DNA from: Thermoleophilia bacterium
GTDB lineage: Bacteria > Actinomycetota > Thermoleophilia > Gaiellales > JAICJC01
Length of the DNA stretch: 35,038 nt
Direction: 5' to 3'
Assembly (NCBI GenBank): GCA_025928655.1
Contig: JAICJC010000026.1
Coordinates: 1-35,038, forward strand
Shown: positions 8,153-16,421 of the stretch, in pieces
Layout of the letters: every line of letters begins with the position of its first letter
How positions within the stretch are numbered: the stretch's first letter is position 1
Position numbers and translations under genes: made by a program
Notes under the pieces: generated by a model
Told to the model about the DNA's origin: nothing
Database searches by the model: none
The model's input: the letters and a program-made list of their open reading frames with translations, nothing else

Positions 8153-8377
8153 ATGATGACGCACACCGCCTTCCATGCCGAAAAGCCGATCGTCACGACC
8201 CATCCTGTGAACGGCGGCGACCCGCTCATCTTCACGATCACACCCACCGCCGACCCCACCCTGGTACGGCCGTGGGATCAAGAGCACAAGAACCGAATCG
8301 CGGTGGTGTGCCCCGATCTCGCGAACCTCACCGGCGTCATCGACGCCGGCTGCGCGCAGGTGGCGCCGGGCGTATGA
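8153..8377 (+). pseudogene. Truncated paralogue of the slipin-operon protein (16589-16990)
   Basis: The frame MTHTAFHAEKPIVTTHPVNG, then LIFTITPT and TLVRPWDQEHKNRIAVVCPD, matches the minus-strand protein at 16589-16990 almost residue for residue. It lacks a 17-residue Trp-rich insert and loses all similarity after GVIDA, ending 9 codons later. At DNA level 8165-8346 is an inverted repeat of about 16764-16985. It is therefore a duplicated copy with its C-terminal half lost. Whether the short 74-residue product is made is unknown, and no strong ribosome site is visible. Confidence 0.6.
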
Positions 8378-8384
8378 TCGCAGG

Positions 8385-8585
8385 ATGGGACTCCGGGAAT
8401 GGGCCAGGAGGCTGCGCCGCCGCGAAGACGCGTCGGCCTTGCGGCGTGCCGAGGCGACGAGGACGGAGACGGAAGCGGAGCGGGCCGCCTCGTCGGGCGG
8501 CATCGAGGGTATGGCGGCCGACGAGGCCGCCCGCGAGCACGGGGGCGAACCGCCTTTCGACGAGTCCGAGCAGCCCCCGCGCTGA
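8385..8585 (+). CDS. Small charged protein, 66 aa
   Basis: The product begins MGLREWARRLRRREDASALR, continues with a Glu/Arg/Ala-rich helix, and ends with the acidic segment GIEGMAADEAAREHGGEPPF. Basic amphipathic N-terminus plus acidic tail is a layout I associate with short uncharacterised proteins of Solirubrobacterales. There are no Cys residues or membrane segments. It follows the truncated paralogue by 8 bp. The ribosome site is weak, so the start is not certain. The function is unknown. Confidence 0.6.
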   Translation: MGLREWARRLRRREDASALRRAEATRTETEAERAASSGGIEGMAADEAAREHGGEPPFDESEQPPR

Positions 8586-8644
8586 GCCCGCGGGGTATCG
8601 GGCTGCGGTGTCGGGTTCGGCCGGCGTCCTGTCACCCGACTTGC

Positions 8645-9145
8645 TCATTCACCTGCGTCTGCGTCCGTGGGCGCGTGCACCACGACGACGGGACACGGCG
8701 CGTGATGGACGCATCGTTGACTGACGGAACCGAGGAGCGCGCCTACAAAGCCGCCATGCCCGCGCGACCCGGCGACAAGAAGGTCGTGACTGGATACGCT
8801 CTGAACCAGGACATATGCGGCGGCTCCCTCGACGAGCTGGCGGTCGATCGCGATATCTTTGACCTCTCCGATGATGGGGTCGGTTGCCTGCTCGAGCACG
8901 GCCTGAGCCGCGCGAGCGAGGTTGGTGACATCGACACCGAGCGACTCCGACCCGTACCAGCGGATGGCGCCAGACCCTCCCGTCACGTTTTCGTAGCCGA
9001 GCGTCCAGGCGTGAACGATCCGAAGCGGCGCCTTGCGCAGCCGCGCCTCGGCGAGCGCCCAGCGCAGGGCTTCCGCCGCCCCCGACGATCCGTCGACTCC
9101 GACCACCACGGCAGGGGAACCCTGCGACCTCATCGGCGTGCTCAC
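8645..9145 (-). CDS. Universal stress protein (UspA-like)
   Basis: The product is a single Usp domain of the ATP-binding type. It starts with AVVVGVDGSSGAAEALRWAL (first strand and nucleotide-binding Asp) and ends with LLVAGSRGHGGFVGALLGSV, which fits the G-2x-G-9x-G-S/T phosphate-binding motif. The frame is open to 9214, but GTG at 9145 follows a strong GGGAGAGG ribosome site, so it is taken as the start. Such proteins form cytoplasmic dimers linked to starvation, hypoxia and redox stress. It is transcribed away from the GH15 enzyme. Confidence 0.9.
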   Translation of the reverse strand: MSTPMRSQGSPAVVVGVDGSSGAAEALRWALAEARLRKAPLRIVHAWTLGYENVTGGSGAIRWYGSESLGVDVTNLARAAQAVLEQATDPIIGEVKDIAIDRQLVEGAAAYVLVQSVSSHDLLVAGSRGHGGFVGALLGSVSQRCVHHAPCPVVVVHAPTDADAGE

Positions 9146-9226
9146 GTCCTCTCCCTTCCGTATCCCGCGTTTTGGGGTGCCTCGACGTCGCGACCCCGTG
9201 TCGTTCGGGAGCACCGGCCGGGCCGG

Positions 9227-9595
9227 TCATCCGGCTTCAGCCTTGGGGAGCCCGCAACGTAGGACATCGGCGAGGACGACGGCTTGATTATGCTCGGTGT
9301 CACGGGCGGCGTAGACGAGCGGCAGCGTGCCCTCACGGGCCCGCCGCCGGAGCTCGGAAAGCCGCGACCGCTCGTTCCCAAGCTCCTCGAGATAGCGGCG
9401 GCGAAACTCCGGGAAGCGACCAGGTTCGTGCCCGAACCACTTCCGCAGCGTCGTACTCGGTGCCACTTCAGGTGCCCATGCATCAAGCCTGGCTCGATCG
9501 CGCGACACTCCCCGCGGCCACAGTCGATCCACAAGGACACGGTACCCGTCCGCGGATGCTGCCGGTTCATATGCGCGCTTCAGACGGACATCCAC
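9227..9595 (-). CDS. DUF488 family protein
   Basis: The product carries the full DUF488 core: RLKRAYEP, GYRVLVDRLWPRGVSRDRA, APSTTLRKWFGHEP, FRRRYLEEL and the C-terminal VYAARDTEHNQAVVLADVL. The family is widespread, about 120 residues long, and of unknown biochemical function. GTG at 9595 is preserved five bases after a GGGGAG ribosome site and gives the usual family start; the longer frame to 9622 adds no conserved sequence. A second, truncated copy of the same C-terminal motif lies at 33281-33352 near the last tRNA-fragment repeat. Confidence 0.88.
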   Translation of the reverse strand: MDVRLKRAYEPAASADGYRVLVDRLWPRGVSRDRARLDAWAPEVAPSTTLRKWFGHEPGRFPEFRRRYLEELGNERSRLSELRRRAREGTLPLVYAARDTEHNQAVVLADVLRCGLPKAEAG

Positions 9596-9717
9596 AGTGA
9601 CTCCCCGACCGCGTGCTTCCAAGCGCCCGTCTCAGGCCCCGCCGCACTGTCCGGACGCCGCACGGGATGAGAGGTCGCTATACGGCGCGTTTCGCTGCTG
9701 ATCGCCTCTTCGGACAT
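9580..9717 (-). CDS. Possible 45-aa protein upstream of DUF488
   Basis: ATG at 9717 follows a strong GGGGGAGGAGAG ribosome site at good spacing. The frame MSEEAISSETRRIATSHPVR continues for 45 codons and overlaps the first codons of the DUF488 gene. It could be a leader peptide coupled to DUF488 or the stub of a decayed gene. The composition is ordinary, with no membrane segment or Cys motif. The ribosome site is the main evidence. Confidence 0.35.
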   Translation of the reverse strand: MSEEAISSETRRIATSHPVRRPDSAAGPETGAWKHAVGESLWMSV

Positions 9718-9954
9718 CAGGGCTCTCCTCCCCCGATTGATCGTAGCGCCCCGCGCACGCCGCTCGGAGATCGTGGATTGCGCTCGGCTCGCACGTTCGG
9801 ATCCTCGGCGTCGCCGAGCGGATGGTGCTTCTCCTCGGCCGCCGGCGGTTCGGCAGGGCACCGGCCCGGCTCGGTATCGGAGGCACGACAGCGAAAGCGA
9901 CACGCTCGGCGACACATCGTGCTGGTGAACGCTGCTAGCGACGGCCATTTGCCG

Positions 9955-10127
9955 GGCGATTTGGGTCGGCGAAGGCGCGCGGCGACTTCGACGCACTGGC
10001 CGCCAACGGAGGCGCGCACTGCGCATCGACCTCGGCGCAGACACGACCGCGGGCCTGACGGTGCTCAAGGACACGGTCAAGGAAGTCGTGCGCAACGCGA
10101 CGCAAAACCAAGCCGCAGGGGGTAACG
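9955..10127 (+). pseudogene. Coding-like remnant upstream of gnd
   Basis: Two protein-like stretches lie in different plus frames just before gnd: GSAKARGDFDALAANGGAH, then LRIDLGADTTAGLTVLKDTV, which runs up to the gnd start. Joined with one frame change they would form the C-terminal end of a gene that once preceded gnd in the operon. I do not recognise the family. The rest of 9718-9954 shows no convincing gene on either strand. Confidence 0.3.
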
Positions 10128-10128
10128 G

Positions 10129-11136
10129 ATGCAACTGGGGATGGTCGGCCTCGGACGGATGGGCTCAAATCTCGTCAGGCGGCTTCTGCCCGCCGGCCAC
10201 GAGTGTGTCGTCTTCGACGGCGACCGGGGCCCGGTCGATGAGTTGGCGGCCGAGGGCGCGATGGGCGCCGGCTCCCTCGACGAGCTTGTCGTCAAGCTCG
10301 ATAAGCCCCGGGCGGTCTGGATCATGGTGCCGGCAGGCCGGATCGCCGCGACCTGGCGGAGCGGATGGAGGCCGGTGACGTGATCATCGACGGCGGCAAC
10401 TCCTACTACCGCGACGACATCGCCCGGGCGGCCGCGCTCGCCGACGAGCGCATCCACTACCTGGATGTCGGTACCAGCGGCGGCGTGTGGGGGCTGGCGC
10501 GAAGCTACTGCCTGATGATCGGTGGCGAAGCTGCGGTCGTCGAGCGGCTCGAGCCGCTGTTCGAGGCGATCGCGCCCGGCGTCGAGGCCGCCGCGCGCAC
10601 GCCGGGCCGCGAAGGCACGCCCGCGACCGCCGAGCGGGGCTCCCTGCACTGCGGTCCCGCCGACGCGGGTCGCTTCGTGAAGATGGTGCATAATGGGATC
10701 GAGTACGGCGTCATGGCCGCCTATGCCGAGGGCCTGAATATCCTCAAGAATGCGAATGCCGGTACCGTCGAGCGCGACGCCGACGCCGAGACGGCGCCGC
10801 TCGACCATCCCGAGTACTACCAGTACGAGCTCGACATCGCCTCGGTGACCGAAATTTGGCGGCGCGGCAGCGTAATCGCCTCGTGGCTGCTCGACCTGAC
10901 CGCGGCCGCGCTCCAGGAGTCGCCCGATCTGCGTGAGTACTCGGGCAGCGTGTCCGACTCCGGGGAGGTCCGCTGGACGGCGATCGCCGCGATCGAGGAG
11001 AGCGTCCCGGCGCCGGTCCTGCTGACCGCGCTCGCCTCCCCGCTTCGGCTCCCGCGGCCTCGACCATTTCGCCGACCAGACGCTCTCGGCGATGCGCAAG
11101 CAGTTCGGCGGACACGCGGAGAAACCAGCGGGATGA
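10129..11136 (+). pseudogene. gnd: 6-phosphogluconate dehydrogenase (GndA type) with two frameshifts
   Basis: The enzyme oxidatively decarboxylates 6-phosphogluconate to ribulose 5-phosphate. The N-terminal Rossmann part MQLGMVGLGRMGSNLVRRLL is in one frame. From about 10350 the protein continues in another as MEAGDVIIDGGNSYYRDD, VGTSGGVWGL and the catalytic KMVHNGIEYG. Near 11040 a second shift returns it to a frame ending SAMRKQFGGHAEKPAG and TGA 11134-11136. Pieced together it is a full-length short-type (about 330 aa) dehydrogenase with no missing segment. The two shifts may be recent mutations or sequence errors. The stop overlaps the HAD start as ATGA. Confidence 0.85.
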
Positions 11137-11810
11137 GCGAGATCGAACGGATCGCGGTTCTGTTTAACATCGACGGCACGCTCGTGATCACGGGCGGGGC
11201 CGGCGCCGCGTCGTGGCGGCTGGCGTTCGACGAGCTCTACGGCATCCCGGCCGACATCGGAGAGTTCACCGATACCGGGATGACCGACCCCGACGTCGGG
11301 CGCAAGACCTTCGAGGCGGTGCTGAACCGCAAGCCGGAACGGAAGGAGTTCACGCGGCTGCTCGAGCGGCGGCTCTTCTACCTGCACCAGACAGTCGCCG
11401 ACTCCAAGGACTACCGGGTCCTGGCCGGCGTGGAGGAACTGCTCCCGAAGCTGATCGACGACGGCTATCTGCTCGGTCTGGTCACCGGCAACCTGGAGGC
11501 CGTAGCCCACATCAAGCCGCACCGCGCGCAGCTGAACCGTTTCTTCTCCTTCGGCGGCTACGGCTCCGACTCCACCGACCGCGGCGAGCTGACCAGGATC
11601 GCGCTCAACCTCGCAACGCTCGTCTACGGCGAGCCGGTCACGCCCGAGCAGGCGATTGTCGTCGGCGACACGCCCCACGACGTCGACGGTGCCCACGCCG
11701 CCGGAATGGCCTGCGTCGGGGTCGGCAGCCACAACTTCGACGTCGACCAGCTACGCGCAGCCGGCGCCGACTACGTCATCGCCTCGCTGACCGAACCGCT
11801 GCCGCTATGA
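11133..11810 (+). CDS. HAD-superfamily phosphatase-like protein with Asn in place of the nucleophile
   Basis: HAD phosphatases use the first Asp of DxDGT as nucleophile. Here motif I reads VLFNIDGTLV: the nucleophile position is Asn (codon AAC at 11167-11169), while the second Asp is kept. Motif II (VTGN), the helical cap and motif III/IV (GDTPHDVDGAHAAGM) are normal. The start ATG overlaps the gnd stop and the stop overlaps the next start, so it is the second gene of the pentose-phosphate operon. If the Asn is real, activity would need deamidation or the role is non-catalytic; a single-base error is the other explanation. Substrate unknown, likely a sugar phosphate. Confidence 0.85.
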   Translation: MSEIERIAVLFNIDGTLVITGGAGAASWRLAFDELYGIPADIGEFTDTGMTDPDVGRKTFEAVLNRKPERKEFTRLLERRLFYLHQTVADSKDYRVLAGVEELLPKLIDDGYLLGLVTGNLEAVAHIKPHRAQLNRFFSFGGYGSDSTDRGELTRIALNLATLVYGEPVTPEQAIVVGDTPHDVDGAHAAGMACVGVGSHNFDVDQLRAAGADYVIASLTEPLPL

Positions 11811-12733
11811 GCTCCGAGACGGGCCGCCGCTTCTACATCCTCCCGTTCGACCACCGCGGTTCGATCGAGAAGGAGCTGCTCGAGCTCACCACCGAGCCCG
11901 ACGCCGACGAGCGGGCCCGGATCTCCTCGCTCAAGTCGATCATCTACGCCGGGTTCAGGCAGGCGGTCGCCGGGGGCGCCCCGAAGGACGCGTGCGGCGT
12001 CCTGGTCGACGAGGAGTTCGGCGCCGGAATCGCCCGCTCGGCCAAGGCCGCCGGCTACACGTTGGCGATGCCGGTCGAGCAGACCGGGCGGCAGGAGTTC
12101 GAGTTCGAGTACGGCGACCAGTTCGGCGCCCACATCGAGGCGTTCGACCCGACCTTCGCAAAGGTGCTCCTGCGCTACAACCCGGACGGCGACCCGCAGC
12201 TCAACGGCCGCCAGGAGGCGAAGCTCGCACGGCTCACATCCTGGCTCCGCGACCACCACCGCGACCTCCTGCTCGAACTGCTCGTCCCGGCGACGGAAGC
12301 CCAACTCGGCCAGGTCGACGGCGACCGCGACGCGTATGACCGCACGCTACGGCCGGCTCTGATCGTGCGGGCGCTCGCTGCGCTGCAGGACGCCGGCGTC
12401 GAGCCGCGCATCTGGAAGGTCGAGGGGCTCGACGACTCCGCCGACTGCGAACGGGTCGTGGCTCAGGCCCGAAGAGCCGGCCGCGACGACGTGGAATGCG
12501 TCGTGCTCGGACGCGGCGCCGACCGCGCACGGGTCACAGACTGGCTCCAAGAAGCCGAACCCGTGCCCGGCTACATCGGCTTCGCAGTCGGTCGCACGAT
12601 CTGGGAGAACGTCCTGCGCGAGCACCTCCACGGCCGGCTCGAACCTGCCGCGGCAAGCGAACGGATCGCGGACGAGTACCGCCGGCTGATCGACGTCTAT
12701 GCGGCGGCGGCGGACGCGACGCCCGCCGCATGA
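11807..12733 (+). CDS. DUF2090 aldolase-like protein
   Basis: The 308-residue product starts FYILPFDHRGSIEKELL, the hallmark of DUF2090. This is a class I aldolase-like TIM barrel otherwise found as the C-terminal half of fused inositol-catabolism kinases (IolC). Further conserved pieces are GVLVDEEFGAGIA, LAMPVEQTGRQEFEFEYG, FAKVLLRYNPDGD, WKVEGLDD and FAVGRTIWENVL. It overlaps both neighbours by ATGA. Its place between gnd/HAD and zwf suggests it acts on a sugar phosphate feeding or draining the oxidative pentose-phosphate route; the actual reaction is unknown. Confidence 0.85.
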   Translation: MSSETGRRFYILPFDHRGSIEKELLELTTEPDADERARISSLKSIIYAGFRQAVAGGAPKDACGVLVDEEFGAGIARSAKAAGYTLAMPVEQTGRQEFEFEYGDQFGAHIEAFDPTFAKVLLRYNPDGDPQLNGRQEAKLARLTSWLRDHHRDLLLELLVPATEAQLGQVDGDRDAYDRTLRPALIVRALAALQDAGVEPRIWKVEGLDDSADCERVVAQARRAGRDDVECVVLGRGADRARVTDWLQEAEPVPGYIGFAVGRTIWENVLREHLHGRLEPAAASERIADEYRRLIDVYAAAADATPAA

Positions 12734-14193
12734 CGGCCGCCGCCACCGATTCCGACGCGGCGCCTGCGACGCCCGATGACCACCTGCTGATCCTCTTCGG
12801 CGCGACCGGCGATCTCGCCAGGCGCAAGCTGCTTCCCGGACTCTTCCACCTCGCCGTGGCTGGCCTGATGCCCGCCACCTACCGGATCGTGGGCTCCGGC
12901 CGCACGGAAGGCGCCCCGGACGCCGACGAGTTCCGTTCGTACGTCCGCCAGGCGCTCGCCGAGTTCGGTCGGCGCGAGCTCAGCGACAAGAATTGGGAGC
13001 CGTTTGCCCGCACGCTCTCCTTCGCAGCCGCCACCACGGAGCAGCCGGATGCGCTGCTCGAGGCGGTCGCGCACGCCGAGCAGGAGCTTGGGTCCGGCGT
13101 CCGGCGGCTGATCTACCTTGCGGTGCCGCCGGACGCGTTCGCGCCGATGGTGCAGATGCTCGGCGCCTCCGGACTCACCGAAGGCGCGAGCCTGATCATT
13201 GAGAAGCCGTTCGGGAACGACCTCGCCTCCGCGCGAGCGCTCAACAGGACCTTGCACAGCGTGCTCGACGAGACGCAGATCTTCCGCATCGACCACTTCC
13301 TCGGCAAGGAGGCGGTGCAGAACATCCTCGCCTTTCGCTTCGGCAACGGACTGTTCGAGCCGATCTGGAACCGGGAGCACATCGACTACGTCCAGATCGA
13401 CGTGCCGGAGCAGTTGACGATCGAGGGCCGCGCCGGCTTCTTCGAGCAGACCGGGACATTCCGCGACATGATCGTCACCCACTTGCTGCATCTGCTCGGC
13501 TTCGTCGCCATGGAACCACCGGGCCGCCTCGACGCCCGCTCGCTGCGCGACGCGACCGCGCGCGTCTTCGACGCGATCCAGCCGATCGACCCCGGACGGG
13601 TCGTCTACGGCCAGTACGACGGCTACCGCGCAGAGCCGGGCGTGGCACCCGGCTCCACCATTGAGACGTTCGCCGCACTCGAGGTTAAGCTCGACAACGA
13701 GCGCTGGGCCGGCGTCCCATTTCAGCTGCGCACCGGCAAGGCGCTCGCCGAGAGCCGCCACACAGTCACGCTCGGCTTCAAGAAACCCCCCCAAGGCATG
13801 TTCGCGCGCGGCGAGTCAGCGGCCCAGGCGACCCGCCCCAACGAGCTGACGTTCGAGCTGTCCGATCCCGGCACGATCTGGGTCGACTTCCTCGCCAAGG
13901 AACCGGGCGCCAGCATGAGGCTAGGGGCCGCCTCGCTGATCTTCCGCTTCGGCGACTCCTTCGATCTCGCCAATGAGCTCAAGGCATACGAGCGGCTGAT
14001 TCACGACTGCATGCTCGGCGACCACACGCTCTTCACGCGAGCCGACGGGATCGAACGGCTCTGGGAGGTTTCGGCACCGCTGCTCGAGCACCCGCCGCAG
14101 CCGCTCGCCTATGCCCCCGGATCCTGGGGCCCGCAGGGGATCGACCGGCTCGTCGCGCCCAACCACTGGCACCTCCCATACGACGAGAGATAG
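12730..14193 (+). CDS. zwf: Glucose-6-phosphate 1-dehydrogenase
   Basis: The enzyme oxidises glucose 6-phosphate to 6-phosphogluconolactone and makes NADPH, the first step of the oxidative pentose-phosphate pathway. Motifs: the coenzyme loop FGATGDLARRKLLPGLF, LAVPPDAF, EKPFGNDL, the active-site RIDHFLGKEAVQN, and the C-terminal substrate-domain segments PFQLRTGK and YERLIHDCMLGDHTLF. Length (487 aa) is normal. ATG at 12730 overlaps the DUF2090 stop, and its own TAG is only 2 bp before the next GTG. No lactonase gene is visible, so that step is encoded elsewhere or spontaneous. Confidence 0.97.
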   Translation: MTAAATDSDAAPATPDDHLLILFGATGDLARRKLLPGLFHLAVAGLMPATYRIVGSGRTEGAPDADEFRSYVRQALAEFGRRELSDKNWEPFARTLSFAAATTEQPDALLEAVAHAEQELGSGVRRLIYLAVPPDAFAPMVQMLGASGLTEGASLIIEKPFGNDLASARALNRTLHSVLDETQIFRIDHFLGKEAVQNILAFRFGNGLFEPIWNREHIDYVQIDVPEQLTIEGRAGFFEQTGTFRDMIVTHLLHLLGFVAMEPPGRLDARSLRDATARVFDAIQPIDPGRVVYGQYDGYRAEPGVAPGSTIETFAALEVKLDNERWAGVPFQLRTGKALAESRHTVTLGFKKPPQGMFARGESAAQATRPNELTFELSDPGTIWVDFLAKEPGASMRLGAASLIFRFGDSFDLANELKAYERLIHDCMLGDHTLFTRADGIERLWEVSAPLLEHPPQPLAYAPGSWGPQGIDRLVAPNHWHLPYDER

Positions 14194-14195
14194 CC

Positions 14196-15959
14196 GTGCC
14201 GGACCGAGCAGACCCGCACGCCAGCAACCGCTCCCCCGCCCGCGAGGCCGAGCTCCAGGACGAGTTCCTGCAGGAGAAGCTGCTCGCCGAGGAGGGCGTC
14301 CATCCCCGCATGCGACTCACCCGCGTGCACGTCCGTCTGGGACGCCGGTTCGTCTCGGTCTGGTGGCTGCTCGGGGTCGCGGCGGGTCTGGGCGCCATCG
14401 TGGTGGGGGCCGCCAAGCTCTATGCCGCCAGCTCCGCCGGTTCCCGGTTCCTGACCCAGCACGCCTGCGTCCCCACGTCGCCGCCCGTCCCCGCCGGGAT
14501 GCCCGCATTTGTCCGCTGGACGCACCTGCTCACCTTCTTCTTCCTTGTGATCATCGTCCGCTCCGGCCTGCAAGTGCTCGCCGACCATCCGCGTCTGTAC
14601 ACGAAGGTGCACTGCACGCCGGGCCACGAGTGGCTGCGCTTCCGCGGGCCGGTGCCCCGTGATCGCGTCTGGACGGCCAAGGAAGACACGATCACGCTCA
14701 GCCCGCTGGTCGGATTGCCCGGCGGCCGGCACACGATCGGCGTTGCACGCCACTGGCACTTCAGCTTCGACATCCTGTTCGTCGCCATCGGCATCGTCTA
14801 CATGGTTTTTCTCTTCTCGACGCCGTGGCTGCACCGACTCGTGCCGACGCACACGGCGATTGTCCCGGGCGCGGCCTCCTGCGCCGTCACCTATCTCAGC
14901 CTGCATTTCCCGCGCGGCGCGAGCGGCTACCTCCGCTACGACGCGCTGCAGCAGCTCACCTACTTCGCGGTCATCTTCCTGCTCGCGCCGCTCGCGATCC
15001 TCACCGGGCTGGCCATGTCGCCCGCTCTCGACAACCGCCACCGCTGGTATCCGCGCCTGTTCGGCAACCGCCAGGTCGCCCGCTCGATCCACTTCCTCGT
15101 CATGGTCGCGTTCGTCGTCTTCTTCATCGGCCACATGGCGCTGGTCGCCCTCACCGGCTTCGCCCGCAACCTCAACGACATCACCCTCGGCACCAACCGC
15201 GACAACCTCGACGGCTTCGCGATCTGGACGGCCGTGATCGCGCTCGTTATCACCTTCAACGTCTGGGCGGTGCGCTTCTCCTGGACGCACACCCGCGTCC
15301 TCCAACGCGTCTCGAACCTGACCGTCGGCCGCCTCATGGACCGGCTCTTCGACCACTCAGCGCCGCGAGTCCAGTACCGGCGCGAGGACATCAGCCCCTA
15401 CTTCTGGCCCAACCATGCACGCATGCCCGACAGCCCGGAATGGCGGGCGCTCGCGAGCGACGACTTCCGCGCCTACCGACTCAAGGTGCACGGCCTGGTC
15501 GAGAACCCGGTCGAGCTTTCCATGGAGCAGATCCGGGCGTTTGGCAAGCAGGAGCAGATCACGCTGCACCATTGCATCCAGGGTTGGTCCGGGATCGCGG
15601 AATGGGGCGGCCTACCCTTCGCAGAACTGATCGAGCTCGTGCGCCCTGCCCCCGAAGTCGAGTGGGTGATGTTCTACTCCTTCGCCGCCGGCGGCGAAGG
15701 AGGTGGCCGCTACTACGACTCCCATTCGATCCACGACCTCCGTCACCCGCAGAGCCTGCTCGCCTACGAGATGAACGGCGAACGGCTCCCGATCCTGCAC
15801 GGCCGGCCTTTGCGGCTACGAGTCGAGAACCAGCTCGGCTTCAAGCACGTGAAATGGATCAGCGAGATCGAGTTCGTCCACCACTTCCGCGAACGCTACG
15901 CCGGACAGGGCGGCTACAACGAAGACCACGAGTTCTTCGGCTACCGCGACGAAATCTAG
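14196..15959 (+). CDS. Cytochrome b561-like membrane domain fused to a sulfite-oxidase-type molybdopterin domain
   Basis: The N-terminal ~370 residues hold a four- to five-helix membrane module with His-bearing helices (RWTHLLTFFFLVIIVRSG, HWHFSFDILFVAIGIVY, RSIHFLVMVAFVVFFIGHM) like b561/thiosulfate-reductase gamma subunits. After a linker (PRVQYRREDISPYFWPNHAR) comes a SUOX/MsrP-like molybdopterin domain with VHGLVENPVELSMEQI. The Mo-ligand Cys is at residue 460, in LHHCIQGWSGIAEWGG, and the end is LRVENQLGFKHVKWISEIEF. The fusion would carry electrons between a membrane quinone pool and a cytoplasm-side or outer Mo centre; no Tat signal is seen. GTG start, 2 bp after zwf. Confidence 0.88.
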   Translation: MPDRADPHASNRSPAREAELQDEFLQEKLLAEEGVHPRMRLTRVHVRLGRRFVSVWWLLGVAAGLGAIVVGAAKLYAASSAGSRFLTQHACVPTSPPVPAGMPAFVRWTHLLTFFFLVIIVRSGLQVLADHPRLYTKVHCTPGHEWLRFRGPVPRDRVWTAKEDTITLSPLVGLPGGRHTIGVARHWHFSFDILFVAIGIVYMVFLFSTPWLHRLVPTHTAIVPGAASCAVTYLSLHFPRGASGYLRYDALQQLTYFAVIFLLAPLAILTGLAMSPALDNRHRWYPRLFGNRQVARSIHFLVMVAFVVFFIGHMALVALTGFARNLNDITLGTNRDNLDGFAIWTAVIALVITFNVWAVRFSWTHTRVLQRVSNLTVGRLMDRLFDHSAPRVQYRREDISPYFWPNHARMPDSPEWRALASDDFRAYRLKVHGLVENPVELSMEQIRAFGKQEQITLHHCIQGWSGIAEWGGLPFAELIELVRPAPEVEWVMFYSFAAGGEGGGRYYDSHSIHDLRHPQSLLAYEMNGERLPILHGRPLRLRVENQLGFKHVKWISEIEFVHHFRERYAGQGGYNEDHEFFGYRDEI

Positions 15960-15969
15960 AAGATCGAAA

Positions 15970-16194
15970 ATGACGAGCATCCAGACCGAGAGCCACACCG
16001 TCACGATCGACTACCGCCAGACGCTCGACCACATGATCGCCGCCGGCGCCTATGACCAGGTCAACCGCCGGCCGCAGAAGCCTCCCATTCGAGGGCACCG
16101 CCGTGACGTCCTCCTCGAATCCTGCTACTGGCCCTTCGTCAGCGTAGGCCGACCTCGCCTTCGGGAACTCCCGACCCTGAACCCCTTGCAATGA
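15970..16194 (+). CDS. Truncated small protein of an uncharacterised family
   Basis: The first 34 residues (VTIDYRQTLDHMIAAGAYDQ and VN) resemble the N-terminus of a family whose members start with an VDYS-LE-MI-AG-YDWVN pattern and usually exceed 100 residues. After residue 34 the sequence turns Arg/Pro-rich and unlike the family, while short family-like bits (LPFEGTAV, LAFGNS) appear in another frame. A frameshift near 16070 is likely. It lies 10 bp after the fusion gene and closes the operon. Confidence 0.5.
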   Translation: MTSIQTESHTVTIDYRQTLDHMIAAGAYDQVNRRPQKPPIRGHRRDVLLESCYWPFVSVGRPRLRELPTLNPLQ

Positions 16195-16227
16195 CCCAAC
16201 CAGTACTCCCCGAACTCACCAGAGGCG

Positions 16228-16314
16228 GTGACAGGTTGCGCCGGCGGCGGGCGATCCGCGGTCAGCGCCAACCTCGTGACGCGTGGCAAGAGCATCAGCC
16301 TCACCCTTCCGTGA
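16228..16314 (+). pseudogene. Possible C-terminal end of a lost protein
   Basis: The plus frame VTGCAGGGRSAVSANLVTRG, then KSISLTLP and a stop, looks like the C-terminal strand of a secreted beta-rich protein. It has no start context and no upstream part. The rest of 16195-16421 shows no gene. This is weak evidence, recorded because it fits the pattern of gene tails in this island. Confidence 0.2.
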
Positions 16315-16421
16315 AGGTCGACGTGGGCTGGCCAAACAGACCCGGAGCGGCTGTCGGTTCAACCGGCTCACACCGAAACGATAGGTTGGTACACCACGTG
16401 CCCGGCGGGCGACTCGGGGTG

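Noticed and set aside
9717-10019. Minus-strand 100-codon frame ending at the possible 45-aa gene
   Set aside because: Composition is Arg/Pro-rich like other shadows and no domain is visible; the TGATG junction alone is not enough.
10077-11732. Long minus-strand frame (551 codons) opposite gnd/HAD
   Set aside because: It is the antisense of clearly conserved pentose-phosphate genes; its length comes from GC-rich codon bias.
14825-15973. Plus-strand frame overlapping the SUOX fusion
   Set aside because: Off-frame translation of the fusion gene, Arg/Pro-rich with no domain.
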